From: JBBROS01 sp038229135
Lineage (GTDB): Bacteria > Pseudomonadota > Alphaproteobacteria > Acetobacterales > Acetobacteraceae
Assembly (NCBI GenBank): GCA_038229135.1
Contig: JBBROS010000008.1
Span: 1 to 64,000 of the forward strand
Direction: 5' to 3'
Length of the DNA stretch: 64,000 nucleotides
Shown: positions 16,133-24,437 of the stretch, piece by piece
Layout: the number at the start of each line of letters is the position of its first letter
Numbering within the stretch: the stretch's first letter is position 1
Program-made: the position numbers and the translations under genes
The notes under the pieces: generated by a model
Told to the model about the DNA's origin: nothing
Databases searched by the model: none
Seen by the model: the letters and a program-made list of their open reading frames with translations, nothing else

Positions 16133-17257
16133 ATGTGGTCCTTCGTCCACTCCACCCGAACGATCCTCGTCGGCCCCGGCGTCCTCGCCCAGGCCGCCAC
16201 CCTCGCCAAGCAGCGCGGCTGCCTCCGCCCGGCCCTCGTGCTCGACCCGTGGTTCACGGGCCAGGAGCCTGCCACCACCATCGCCGCCCAGCTCGCCGAG
16301 GCCTGCGGCACCGCTCCCGCTCTCTGCCCCGTGCTGCCCGGCGAGCCTGACCTCGAGGCCGTCGAGGCCCTCCGCGCCATGCTCCACGAAGCCGCCCCCG
16401 ACTGCATCGTCGTCCTCGGCGGCGGCAGCGCCATGGACGCCGCCAAGGTCGCCCGCATGCTGCTCGCCAACCCGGGCCCGCCCCAGGCCATCGCCGGCCC
16501 CGCGGCCACCATGCGCCCGCACCACAGCCTGTTCGTGGCATGCCCCACCACCGCCGGCACCGGCTCCGAAGTCAGCGAGAGCGCCGTCATCGCCGTCCGC
16601 GGCGGCTCCTACAAGATGATCTTCCGCAGCCAGCACATGACGCCCGAGATCGCCCTCCTCGACCCCGTACCCGGCGCCACCGCCCCACCGGGCGTCACCG
16701 CCGCGTCCGGCCTCGACGCCGTAACCCACGCCGTCGAGGCCTTCTGGTCCCGCGCCGCGAACCCCATCACGGACCTGCTCGCCCGCGAGGCCATGCGCCT
16801 CCTCGCCACCGCACTCCCCCGCGCCTACGGCACACCCGCCGACCTCGAGGCCCGCGAACAGGCCCTCGTCGGCTCCATGCTCGCCGCCATGGCCTTCAAC
16901 AGCGCCAACCTCGGTGCCGCCCACGCCCTGTCGGGCGCCCTCGGCGCCCTCCACCACGCCCCCCACGGCCTCGCCAACGCCCTGGCGCTGCCCCACGTCG
17001 CCCGCTTCAACGAACCGGCCGCCCCGGCCAAAGCCGCCGAGATCGCCGCCATCTTCGGCGGCCCCACCGCCGGCGACGCGCTGGCCGCCCTCCAGCGCCG
17101 CCTCGGCCTCGCCACCAGCCTCGACACCCTCGTCGACCCCACCGCCCTTGAGGCCGTCACCGACGGCGCCATGCAATCCTTCCAACTCAAGATGAACCCT
17201 CGCCCTGCAAACCGCGAGGACATCCGAGCCCTCCTCGAAGCCATGCGCACCCCGTGA
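16133..17257 (+). CDS. Iron-containing alcohol dehydrogenase family (maleylacetate reductase-like)
   Basis: 374 residues. The start at 16133 (MWSFVHSTRTILVGPGVL) has AGGAG eight bases upstream; an earlier in-frame ATG at 16094 abuts the family 2 repeat and is unlikely. VVLGGGSAMDAAKVARML is the NAD-binding GGGS motif, CPTTAGTGSEVSESAVI the conserved TTAGTGSE motif, and GLDAVTHAVEAF, HALSGALGALHHAPHGLANAL hold the metal-binding aspartate and histidines. The family reduces aldehydes or ketones, or maleylacetate in aromatic degradation. It likely handles a carbonyl intermediate of the compound imported by the upstream Liv system. Confidence 0.9.
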   Translation: MWSFVHSTRTILVGPGVLAQAATLAKQRGCLRPALVLDPWFTGQEPATTIAAQLAEACGTAPALCPVLPGEPDLEAVEALRAMLHEAAPDCIVVLGGGSAMDAAKVARMLLANPGPPQAIAGPAATMRPHHSLFVACPTTAGTGSEVSESAVIAVRGGSYKMIFRSQHMTPEIALLDPVPGATAPPGVTAASGLDAVTHAVEAFWSRAANPITDLLAREAMRLLATALPRAYGTPADLEAREQALVGSMLAAMAFNSANLGAAHALSGALGALHHAPHGLANALALPHVARFNEPAAPAKAAEIAAIFGGPTAGDALAALQRRLGLATSLDTLVDPTALEAVTDGAMQSFQLKMNPRPANREDIRALLEAMRTP

Positions 17258-18186
17258 GGCCGCACCTGCTCCCCCTCCCCTTGCGGGAGGGGGCTGGGGG
17301 GAGGGGGGCCGGCAGCGCGAACCCGAACCGCACCGTCATCCCCCACGTCGACGACCTCGGCACCACCCACGCCGCCAACGCCGCCTTCCTCCACCTCGCC
17401 CGCGAAGGCCACGTCACCTGCGGCTCCGTCATGGTCCCCGCCCCATGGTTTCGCGACATCGCGGACCAAGCCGAGGGCCACGACCTCGGCATCCACCTCA
17501 CCCTCACCAGCGAATGGCCCTCCCTCCGCTGGGCCCCGATCTCCACCACCAGCCGCGCCTCCGGCCTGTTGGACGACGATGGCTACTTCCCGCACGACGT
17601 CGCCACCCTGGCCCGGCAACTCGTCCCCGAGGCCGCCGAGGCCGAGCTCCGCGCCCAGATCGACCGCGCCCTGGCCGCCGGGCTGCGCCCCACCCACCTC
17701 GACGCCCACATGGCCGCCGCCATGCTCGCCCCGCTGCTGCCCATCCACGTCCAGCTCGCCCACGAATACGGGCTTGTCCCCATCCTCCCCCGCAGCATCG
17801 GCTGGGCCCCCGACCCCACCGCCTACGCCGAAACTCTCGCCACCCTCGACAGGGCCGGCCTCCCGGTCATCGACCACTGCCGCGGCACCCTCGCCGTCGA
17901 TCCGCCCACCCTCGACCAGGCTTGGTGGTCCACCCTGGGAGCCCTCCCCCCGGGCCTCACCCACCTCGCCCTCCACTGCACCCAGCCCGGCCCCGAGTTC
18001 GCCGCCGCCGCCCCCCAGCACGCCCCCTGGCGCCACGCAGAGTACGAACTCTTCGCATCAGGCCGCTTCACGGCGGTCCTTGCCCAGGCCAACATCGCCA
18101 CCACAAGCACGAGAGCCCTCCAGGAACGCTGGCTCGCAAGGGGGAAAGAACAATGCCCGGTCTCTACTTCGAGGACTTCCACGTAG
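17254..18186 (+). CDS. ChbG/HpnK (YdjC)-family carbohydrate deacetylase-like protein
   Basis: The core starts at TVIPHVDDLGTTHAAN, the metal-binding HxDD motif of YdjC proteins, followed by GIHLTLTSEW (HLTL) and THLDAHMAAAM (HxDxH). The family deacetylates chito-oligosaccharides or acts on related N-acyl sugars. The only usable start is GTG at 17254, overlapping the previous stop; the first about 25 residues are then encoded by a family 1 repeat (PLPLREGAGGRGAG) and do not look like an enzyme N-terminus. The C-terminus overlaps the MaoC gene by 34 bases. Total 310 residues, slightly long for the family because of the repeat-coded extension. Confidence 0.8.
   Translation: MRPHLLPLPLREGAGGRGAGSANPNRTVIPHVDDLGTTHAANAAFLHLAREGHVTCGSVMVPAPWFRDIADQAEGHDLGIHLTLTSEWPSLRWAPISTTSRASGLLDDDGYFPHDVATLARQLVPEAAEAELRAQIDRALAAGLRPTHLDAHMAAAMLAPLLPIHVQLAHEYGLVPILPRSIGWAPDPTAYAETLATLDRAGLPVIDHCRGTLAVDPPTLDQAWWSTLGALPPGLTHLALHCTQPGPEFAAAAPQHAPWRHAEYELFASGRFTAVLAQANIATTSTRALQERWLARGKEQCPVSTSRTST
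17270..17310. repeat. Family 1 palindromic repeat read in frame within the ChbG-like gene
   Basis: CCCCCTCCCC-TTGCGGGAGGGGG with trailing GGGGGGAGGGGGG. It begins 13 bases after the dehydrogenase stop and has no in-frame stop codon, so translation from the GTG at 17254 passes through it. Confidence 0.8.
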
Positions 18187-18614
18187 GCCAGGTCTTCGAC
18201 CACCCCTGGACCCGAACCCTCACGGAATCCGACAACATGCTCTTCTGCGGCATGACCATGAACCCCGCCAAGATCCACGTGGACGCCGCCTACAGCGCCA
18301 CCACCGAGTTCGGCCGCCCCCTGGTCAACTCGCTCCTCACCCTCGGCCTGCTCATCGGCCTCACCGTGCCGGACACCACCTACGGCACCACCGTCGGCAA
18401 CCTCGGCATGGACGAGGTCCGCTTCCCCAAGCCCCTGTTCCACGGCGACACCCTGCACGTCCGCACCACGGTTCTCGCCACCCGCCCCAGCCGCTCCCGC
18501 CCCGGCCAGGGCATCGTCGAACTCCGCCACGACGGCATGAACCAGCACTCCGACCTCGTCGCCACCTGCCGCCGCAACGCCCTCATGCTCGGCCGCCCTA
18601 CCCCCAACGGCTGA
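18153..18614 (+). CDS. MaoC-like (hotdog-fold) dehydratase
   Basis: 153 residues with AGGGGGA ahead of the ATG at 18153. YFEDFHVGQVFDHPWTRTLTESDN and the KIHVDAAYSATTEFGRPLVNSLLTLGL stretch match MaoC/hydratase 2 proteins; the D-x(4)-H hydratase dyad is represented by the Asp and His in this stretch. These enzymes hydrate enoyl-CoA thioesters; relatives act on mesaconyl-CoA. It overlaps the ChbG-like gene by 34 bases and ends the (+) run that starts at 9467. Confidence 0.88.
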   Translation: MPGLYFEDFHVGQVFDHPWTRTLTESDNMLFCGMTMNPAKIHVDAAYSATTEFGRPLVNSLLTLGLLIGLTVPDTTYGTTVGNLGMDEVRFPKPLFHGDTLHVRTTVLATRPSRSRPGQGIVELRHDGMNQHSDLVATCRRNALMLGRPTPNG

Positions 18615-18673
18615 CACGCACCTCCCTTGTGGGGGGGAACGACGCCAAGCCCCTCCCCTGGGAAGGACGTGCC

Positions 18674-19276
18674 TCAGAGCGGCTGCGTGAGCAGGACCGT
18701 CGCACCCAGCCCGGCGACCGCTGCCCCCATCGCGCGCACCGTCCGCGCCCCGGCAGGCCAGCGCGCCAGCATGCCGGCCATGATGCCGGTCCCATGGAGC
18801 AGGCCGGTGGCCGCAACGAACCCCACGCCATAGGCCAGCGCATTGGCCGACCCAGGCATCTCGGCGCCATGCGCATGGCCATGGAACACCGCGAACAGGC
18901 CGACGATGGCCGCCGCCGCCCAGGCCGGTGCGCGCGCCCCCATCGCCACAGCGAGCCCGAGCACGACGGCCGAGATGGCGATCACCCACTCCGTCCCGGG
19001 CAGCTGCACGCCCGTCATCCCGAGCAGGCCGCCCAGCGCCATCAGTGCCATGAAGCACGCCGGCAGAATCCAGATCGCCGGCCGCCCGAGCTGCGACGCC
19101 CACAGCCCCACGGCCACCATGGCCACCAGGTGATCGAGGCCGAGTAGCGGATGGAGCAAACCGCTCCACAGCCCGCCCGCGACGCCGATGTGCGCAAGCT
19201 CCGGGCCGGTATGCGCAAGCGCCGGGCCGGCAACGGCCGTGGCCAGGAACCCGAGACAAATGGAAAGCACCCGCAT
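18674..19276 (-). CDS. HupE/UreJ-family membrane protein
   Basis: 200 residues starting at the ATG at 19276 (GGAG just upstream). A signal-like N-terminus ends in AHTGPELAHIG, followed by SGLLHPLLGLDHLVAMVAVGLWA and a GLFAVFHGHAHGAEMP segment, the His-rich motifs of HupE/UreJ proteins, with about six membrane segments. These are thought to be nickel or cobalt permeases. No urease or hydrogenase gene is in the window. It is convergent with the MaoC-like gene, 59 bases apart. Confidence 0.88.
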   Translation of the reverse strand: MRVLSICLGFLATAVAGPALAHTGPELAHIGVAGGLWSGLLHPLLGLDHLVAMVAVGLWASQLGRPAIWILPACFMALMALGGLLGMTGVQLPGTEWVIAISAVVLGLAVAMGARAPAWAAAAIVGLFAVFHGHAHGAEMPGSANALAYGVGFVAATGLLHGTGIMAGMLARWPAGARTVRAMGAAVAGLGATVLLTQPL

Positions 19277-19379
19277 GGTCCAGCTCCTCATCGCCGTTCG
19301 GGCAGTCTCGCCACGGTCGGAGCCCCTGGCCCCGTGACGGCCGCCGTCGCGCGACAGTGCACTGCGATCGCGCACTCGG

Positions 19380-20444
19380 CTACAGGTCTCGCACCCCCGG
19401 CACCGTCGGCAACCCCTCGCCTCGCAGCCCGTCGGCCGCCAGCACCGCCCGCACCACCGCCGCCGCCACAACCCGCGCCGTCAGCACCCCCAGCGCCACC
19501 ATGTTCCCCGGCAGCCCGCTCCGCCCCGTCGCCAGGGCGAACATCGTGTCCCCGTCGAACATCGTGTGGCTGGGCTCGATCGACCGTGCCAGCCCGTCAT
19601 GCGCCAGCTGCGCCAGCTTCTTGGCCTGCGCCTTGGTCAGCACGGCGTCCGTCGCCACCACCCCGATCGTCGTCGCCATGCCCGCCTGCAGCGAGGCCGG
19701 CCCTTCCCCGCGCAGGATTGCCGCCACCGCCCCCGCGCCCAGCCGCCCATCCGCCTCCCGCGCCCCCGCCACCACGGCGCCCGTCGCCGGGTCGATCACG
19801 TCCCCCACGGCGTTCACCGCCACGATCGCCCCCACCGTGACGCGCCCGAGCCGCGCCGACGCCGTGCCCACGCCGCCCTTCATCGCCCGCCCCATCCCGA
19901 ACAGCTTTCCCACGGTCGCCCCGGCCCCGGCCCCCACGCTCCCCTCCGCGGGCGCCTCCCCCGAGGCCGCGACGCACGCCGCATAGCCCAAAGCCGCATC
20001 CGGACGGATCCGATGGTCCCCCACCCCGAGGTCGAACAGGATCGCCGCGGGCACGATCGGCACCACCGCCGGCCCGGCCTTGTAGCCGATCCCCCGCTCC
20101 TCCAGCCATCGCACCACGCCGCCCGCCGCGTCCAGCCCGAACGCGCTGCCGCCGGACAGCAGCACCGCATGCACCTGGTCCACCAGGTTCACCGGGTCCA
20201 GCAGGTCCGTCTCCCGCGTCCCCGGCGCCGCCCCGCGCACGTCCACACCGCCCACGGCACCCGCCTCCGACAGCACCACCGTGCACCCCGTCGGCCGTAG
20301 CGCATGCACCGCATGCCCCACGCGCACGCCCGGCACGTCCGTGATGGCACCCCCCAGCACGGTGGGCCTCCCCTGCGCCGCCGCCCCACCCACCAGCCCG
20401 CCCACACCCAAAGCCGCCATCGCCGCCAGCTCCCTCCGCCGCAT
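19380..20444 (-). CDS. P1/S58-family peptidase (DmpA/NylC-like)
   Basis: 354 residues from the ATG at 20444 (GGAGG upstream). An N-terminal MRRRELAAMAALGVGGLVGG resembles a Tat or lipoprotein-type export signal. Family hallmarks follow: ITDVPGVRVGHA, LLSGGSAFGLDAAGGV, GKLFGMGRAMKGGVGTAS and a TTIGVVATDAVLTKAQ segment, where members self-cleave ahead of a conserved Thr or Ser that becomes the nucleophile. The family includes aminopeptidases (DmpA) and nylon-oligomer hydrolase (NylC). Substrate unknown. The gene is divergent from the amine oxidase at 20524. Confidence 0.88.
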   Translation of the reverse strand: MRRRELAAMAALGVGGLVGGAAAQGRPTVLGGAITDVPGVRVGHAVHALRPTGCTVVLSEAGAVGGVDVRGAAPGTRETDLLDPVNLVDQVHAVLLSGGSAFGLDAAGGVVRWLEERGIGYKAGPAVVPIVPAAILFDLGVGDHRIRPDAALGYAACVAASGEAPAEGSVGAGAGATVGKLFGMGRAMKGGVGTASARLGRVTVGAIVAVNAVGDVIDPATGAVVAGAREADGRLGAGAVAAILRGEGPASLQAGMATTIGVVATDAVLTKAQAKKLAQLAHDGLARSIEPSHTMFDGDTMFALATGRSGLPGNMVALGVLTARVVAAAVVRAVLAADGLRGEGLPTVPGVRDL

Positions 20445-20523
20445 CGCACCCTCCGCCACAAACGCCTTGCATCGACCGCCGCCGACGATAGCGTCAGCCC
20501 ATGCCCAAGCCGAGTGCCCCGCC

Positions 20524-21702
20524 ATGACCCGAGCCCCGATCGTCGTCATCGGCCTCGGCGCCATGGGCGCCGCCACCCTCTACCAGCTCGCCCGCCGCGG
20601 CATCCCCGCCCTAGGCATCGACCGCTTCGCCCCGCCCCACACCCTGGGCTCCAGCCATGGCGAGACCCGCATCACCCGCGTCGCCGTCGGCGAGGGCGAC
20701 GCCTACGTCCCCTTCGTCCGCCGCTCCCACGCCATCTGGCGGGAGCTCGAGGCGGCCACGGGCGAGCGCCTCCTCGAGCAATGCGGCCTGCTGATGATGG
20801 CCCCCCGCGGCGTCCGCACCGGCCACCACGGCAAGACCGACTTCCTCAACCGCACCATCGCCGTCGCCGAGCGCCACGCCATCCCGCATGAGCGCCTCGA
20901 CGCCCGGGCGGTCGCCGCCCGCTTCCCCGCCTTCCTCCTCGAGGGCAACGAGGACGCTTACCTCGAGCCCGGCGGCGGCTACGTCCACCCCGAGCGCTGC
21001 ATTGCCGCCCAGCTCGCCCAGGCCCAGGCGCTCGGCGCGGCCATCCGCACCAACCAGCTCGTCCACGCGCTCCACCCCGACGGGGCAGGCCTCCGCATCG
21101 AGACGGACGCCGGGCCCATCCACGCCGACCAGGCCATCGTGACGGCCGGCGCCTGGGCCGGGCCCCTGCTCGGCCCCGCCTTCGCGCCCATCCTCGTCCC
21201 CCGCCGCCAGCTCCTCCACTGGGTCCCGGTATCCGACCCCGCCCTCTTCCAACCCGGCGCCTGCCCCGCCTGGATCTGGATGCACGGCACCCAGCCCGAG
21301 GACTACTTCTACGGCTTCCCCGCCCAGCCGGGCACCCGCGAGGTCAAGGTCGCCTCCGAGCAATACGTCGCCGCCTGCAACCCGGACACCGTCGACCGCA
21401 CCGTCCACCCAGGCGAAGCTGCCGCCATGGCCGCCAAACACGTCACCGGCCGCCTTCGCGGCGCCACCCCCACCCCGTCCCGCTCCGCCGCCTGCCTCTA
21501 CACCGTCACCCCGGACTCGGGCTTCGTCATCGACCGCCACCCGGACATGGACCGCGTCATCGTCGTCTCGGCCTGCTCCGGCCACGGCTTCAAGCACTCC
21601 GCCGGCATCGGCGAGGCCGTCGCGCAACTGGCGATCGACGGCCGCAGCGCCATCGACCTCGCCCCGTTTCGCCTCAGCCGCTTGCAACGAGAAGCCGCCT
21701 GA
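20524..21702 (+). CDS. solA: SolA/sarcosine oxidase-like FAD amine oxidase
   Basis: 392 residues. VVIGLGAMGAATLYQLARRG is the FAD-binding dinucleotide fold, GSSHGETRITR and EPGGGYVHPERC follow, and the cysteine in AACLYTVTPDSGF corresponds to the covalent flavin attachment site of N-methyltryptophan oxidase/monomeric sarcosine oxidase. The C-terminal VSACSGHGFKHSAGIGE is also typical. It oxidises an N-methyl amino acid, giving formaldehyde and peroxide. Length fits the family (about 370-390). The symbol indicates the family; the substrate is not proven. Confidence 0.9.
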   Translation: MTRAPIVVIGLGAMGAATLYQLARRGIPALGIDRFAPPHTLGSSHGETRITRVAVGEGDAYVPFVRRSHAIWRELEAATGERLLEQCGLLMMAPRGVRTGHHGKTDFLNRTIAVAERHAIPHERLDARAVAARFPAFLLEGNEDAYLEPGGGYVHPERCIAAQLAQAQALGAAIRTNQLVHALHPDGAGLRIETDAGPIHADQAIVTAGAWAGPLLGPAFAPILVPRRQLLHWVPVSDPALFQPGACPAWIWMHGTQPEDYFYGFPAQPGTREVKVASEQYVAACNPDTVDRTVHPGEAAAMAAKHVTGRLRGATPTPSRSAACLYTVTPDSGFVIDRHPDMDRVIVVSACSGHGFKHSAGIGEAVAQLAIDGRSAIDLAPFRLSRLQREAA

Positions 21703-21798
21703 ACCCTCCCCGCCCCCTGCGGGACGAGGCGCTGGAGCGGCGGTATGGCGCCAAGCCGTTCCACCGGGTTGGGGCGACGGGGGCGCTCCCCGCCAGGC

Positions 21799-22929
21799 TC
21801 AGGCGAGTGCCACGAAGGCGCCGTTGCGCACGGTCAGGATCGCCGCCCCGTAATGCGGCGCCCGGTCCGGGCCGAAGCCGTAGGTGCCGCGGCCCAGCAC
21901 GGTGGGCGTGTCCTTGATGCTGGCGAAGGCCGCCCGCACGCGCTCGCGGTCCGCGCCAGGGCCGGCCTCCTTCAGCACGGCGACCGCGATGCTGCCGAGC
22001 GCGTAGCCGACGGCGGCCCAATTGTCCGGCGCCTGCTTGTACTTGGCGCGGTATTCGGCGACGAAGGCCTTGTTCATGGGCGTATCCGCGCCTTCGAAAT
22101 AGTCCGCCACCACCACGGCCCCTTCCACCGCGCGCCCGCCGGCGGAGATGAACTTGGCCGACGCCATCGAGGGGGGTGCGATGATCCGCACCTTCGCGTC
22201 GAGCCCGGCCTGGCGCGCCTGGATGATGAGGTTGGCCCCCTGCTCGGCCGGGGAGCCCACATAGATGCAGTCCGCGCCCGAGCCCTCGAGCTTGGTGGCG
22301 AGCGCCACGAAATCCGTGTCCGAGCCCAGGATGCCCTCCTCGCCCACGATGGCGACGCCGGCGGCCTTCATCGTGTCCCGCGTCGCGTTCTTCTGGGCGA
22401 CGAAGCCGTCATTGTCGCGGTTGAACACGAACAGCGCCTTCTTCACGCCCATGGTCTTGGCCGCATAGGTGCCGAGCTCGGCCATGATGTCGGCCGGCGA
22501 CGAGGTGACCTTGTAGGACCACGGGCCGGCCTTCAGCACGTCGGCCGAGACGGCGCTGGTGAACATCGGCACCTTGAGGTCGTTGGCGACCGGGGCGGCG
22601 GCGGTGCCTTCGATGGAGCTGGTGGGGCCGAGGATCATGAGCACCTTGTCGACGGTGGCCATGCGGTTCGTGAGCGTCACGGCCTGGCCCTTGTCGCTGG
22701 CGTCGTCTGCTTCGATGATGCGGAGCTTGCCCCAGAGCTTGCCCTCGGCGTTGGCCTGCTCGAGCGCGATGACGATGCCGTTGCGGATGGGCACGCCGAC
22801 GAAGGCGTAGGGGCCGGTCAGCGCCATGGGGACGCCCACGGGGATGTCGGCGGTTTGCGCGAACGCCCCTCGGGTGGCCAGGAGCGCAGGCGCGGCGAGC
22901 AGCGTGTGGCGGCGTGTGATGGCGAGCAT
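21799..22929 (-). CDS. Liv-type substrate-binding protein, second system
   Basis: 376 residues with an N-terminal signal ending AFAQTADIP. IPVGVPMALTGPYAFVGVPIRNGIVIALEQAN, ILGPTSSIEGTAAAPVANDLKVPMF and FVAEYRAKYKQAPDNWAAVGYA fit the Liv/amide-binding class. It is last in the (-) operon that begins with the BKACE gene. It is unlike the binding protein at 11276 in detail, so the two Liv systems probably take different substrates. Confidence 0.9.
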   Translation of the reverse strand: MLAITRRHTLLAAPALLATRGAFAQTADIPVGVPMALTGPYAFVGVPIRNGIVIALEQANAEGKLWGKLRIIEADDASDKGQAVTLTNRMATVDKVLMILGPTSSIEGTAAAPVANDLKVPMFTSAVSADVLKAGPWSYKVTSSPADIMAELGTYAAKTMGVKKALFVFNRDNDGFVAQKNATRDTMKAAGVAIVGEEGILGSDTDFVALATKLEGSGADCIYVGSPAEQGANLIIQARQAGLDAKVRIIAPPSMASAKFISAGGRAVEGAVVVADYFEGADTPMNKAFVAEYRAKYKQAPDNWAAVGYALGSIAVAVLKEAGPGADRERVRAAFASIKDTPTVLGRGTYGFGPDRAPHYGAAILTVRNGAFVALA

Positions 22930-22941
22930 GGTCGTCCTCCG

Positions 22942-23682
22942 CTAAGCCGCCTTGGGCGGCGATTGGCCCGCCCCGGCAGGCGCGGCCTGGCCGAGGTAGT
23001 GGGCAATGATCAAGGGGTCGTGCAGCAGGTCCCGGCTGGCGCCCTCGGCCACGATGCGGCCCCCCTCCATCACGTAGGCCTGGTGCGTGGCGGCCAGCGC
23101 CCGGCGCGCGTTCTGCTCCACCACGAGCATGGCCAGGCCGCCGGCATTCAGGCGCCCGAGGGCCACGAACACGGCGGTGGCCATGAGCGGGGACAGACCG
23201 AGGCTCGGCTCGTCGAGCAGCAGCAGCTTCGGCGCGCCCATCAGCGCACGGCCGATGGCGAGCATCTGCTGCTGCCCGCCGGACAGCGAGCCGGAGGCCT
23301 GGTTCCGTCGCTCGGCCAGGACCGGGAACAGGTCGAACACCTCCTCGAGCTGCCCGGCCGCCCGGCCCCGTGCGGCCTGCCGCCCCAGCACGAGGTTCTC
23401 GAGCACGCTGAGCGGCCCCAGCACGCGGCGGCCCTCGGGCACCTGCAGCAGGCCAAGCCGCGCGACCGCGTGCCCGGCCCGGCCCGTGATGTCCGTGCCC
23501 TCGAGCGTCACGCGCCCGGCGCCGGGGCGGAGCAGGCCGCTGAGGGCGTTCAGCACGGTCGACTTGCCCGCGCCATTGGGGCCGATCAGCGCCACCATGC
23601 CGCCGGCCGGCACGTGCAGCGACACGTCCCGCACCGCCTCGATGGCGCCATAGCCGACGCGGAGGGATTGCACGGACATCAT
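22942..23682 (-). CDS. livF: Liv-type ATPase (LivF-like), second system
   Basis: 246 residues with Walker A GPNGAGKSTVL, LQVPEGRRVLGPLSVLENLVLG, signature LSGGQQQMLAIGRAL and Walker B LLLLDEPSLGLSP. Two adjacent ATG codons overlap the LivG stop. A C-terminal Pro/Gly-rich tail of about 15 residues extends past the usual end. It pairs with LivG at 23682. Confidence 0.93.
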   Translation of the reverse strand: MMSVQSLRVGYGAIEAVRDVSLHVPAGGMVALIGPNGAGKSTVLNALSGLLRPGAGRVTLEGTDITGRAGHAVARLGLLQVPEGRRVLGPLSVLENLVLGRQAARGRAAGQLEEVFDLFPVLAERRNQASGSLSGGQQQMLAIGRALMGAPKLLLLDEPSLGLSPLMATAVFVALGRLNAGGLAMLVVEQNARRALAATHQAYVMEGGRIVAEGASRDLLHDPLIIAHYLGQAAPAGAGQSPPKAA

Positions 23683-24437
23683 CAGGCGGGCGCCCCGAGA
23701 TAGGCCTCGACCACGGCCGGGTCGGCGACCACGGCCTGCGGCGTGCCGGAGGCGATGAGCCGCCCGGCGTCCAGCACGTGCACCTCGTCGCAGACCGCAC
23801 AGACGAACCTCATGTTGTGCTCCACGAGCAGGATGGCGAGCCCGGCCTCGGCCAGCCGGCGGAAGACCAGCCCCAGCCCGTCTGCCTCCACGTCGTTCAT
23901 CCCGGCCACGGGCTCGTCCAGCAGCAGCAGGCGGGGGCTGGTCGCGAGGGCGCGCATGATCTCGACCCGGCGCTGGTGGCCATAGGCGAGGGCGCCGGCC
24001 GGGTGGTGCGCGTAGGCGGCCATGCCGAACCGGGCGAGCAGCTCGGCGGCCCCCTCCTCCGTGCGGCGCCGGGCGGCCTGGCCGAGGCCGAGCAGCGCCT
24101 GCCAGGGCGGCCCCGCCTCGTGGCGGTGGAAGCCGGCAGCCACGTTGTCGAGCACGCTCTGCTCGGGTAGCAGGCGGATGTTCTGGAAGGTGCGGGCGAT
24201 GCCGGCGCGGGCCACGGCGTGGGGCGGCAGCGCGCCGATCTCGGCCCCGTCGAACCTCACGCTCCCGGCGCTGAGCCGCAGCAGGCCCGTCACGAGGTTG
24301 ATCACCGTCGTCTTGCCGGCGCCATTCGGGCCGATGAGCCCTGTGATGCGGCCCGGCCCGGCGCCGAACGAGAGGCCGGATACGGCAACGAGGCCGCCGA
24401 ACCGGCGCTCGACGCCCTCAAGCGACAGGAGCGGCAT
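23682..24437 (-). CDS. livG: Liv-type ATPase (LivG-like), second system
   Basis: 251 residues: Walker A GPNGAGKTTVI, ARTFQNIRLLPEQSVLDNV, signature LAYGHQRRVEIMRAL, Walker B LLLLDEPVAGMN and VEHNM, all in LivG order. It overlaps the end of the LivM gene by 20 bases, showing tight coupling. Here LivM and LivG are separate proteins, unlike the fused form at 13490. Confidence 0.93.
   Translation of the reverse strand: MPLLSLEGVERRFGGLVAVSGLSFGAGPGRITGLIGPNGAGKTTVINLVTGLLRLSAGSVRFDGAEIGALPPHAVARAGIARTFQNIRLLPEQSVLDNVAAGFHRHEAGPPWQALLGLGQAARRRTEEGAAELLARFGMAAYAHHPAGALAYGHQRRVEIMRALATSPRLLLLDEPVAGMNDVEADGLGLVFRRLAEAGLAILLVEHNMRFVCAVCDEVHVLDAGRLIASGTPQAVVADPAVVEAYLGAPA

Noticed and set aside
18674..19276. 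HupE-like gene as part of a urease or hydrogenase locus
   Set aside because: No urease or hydrogenase structural or accessory gene is in the window, so it stands alone.
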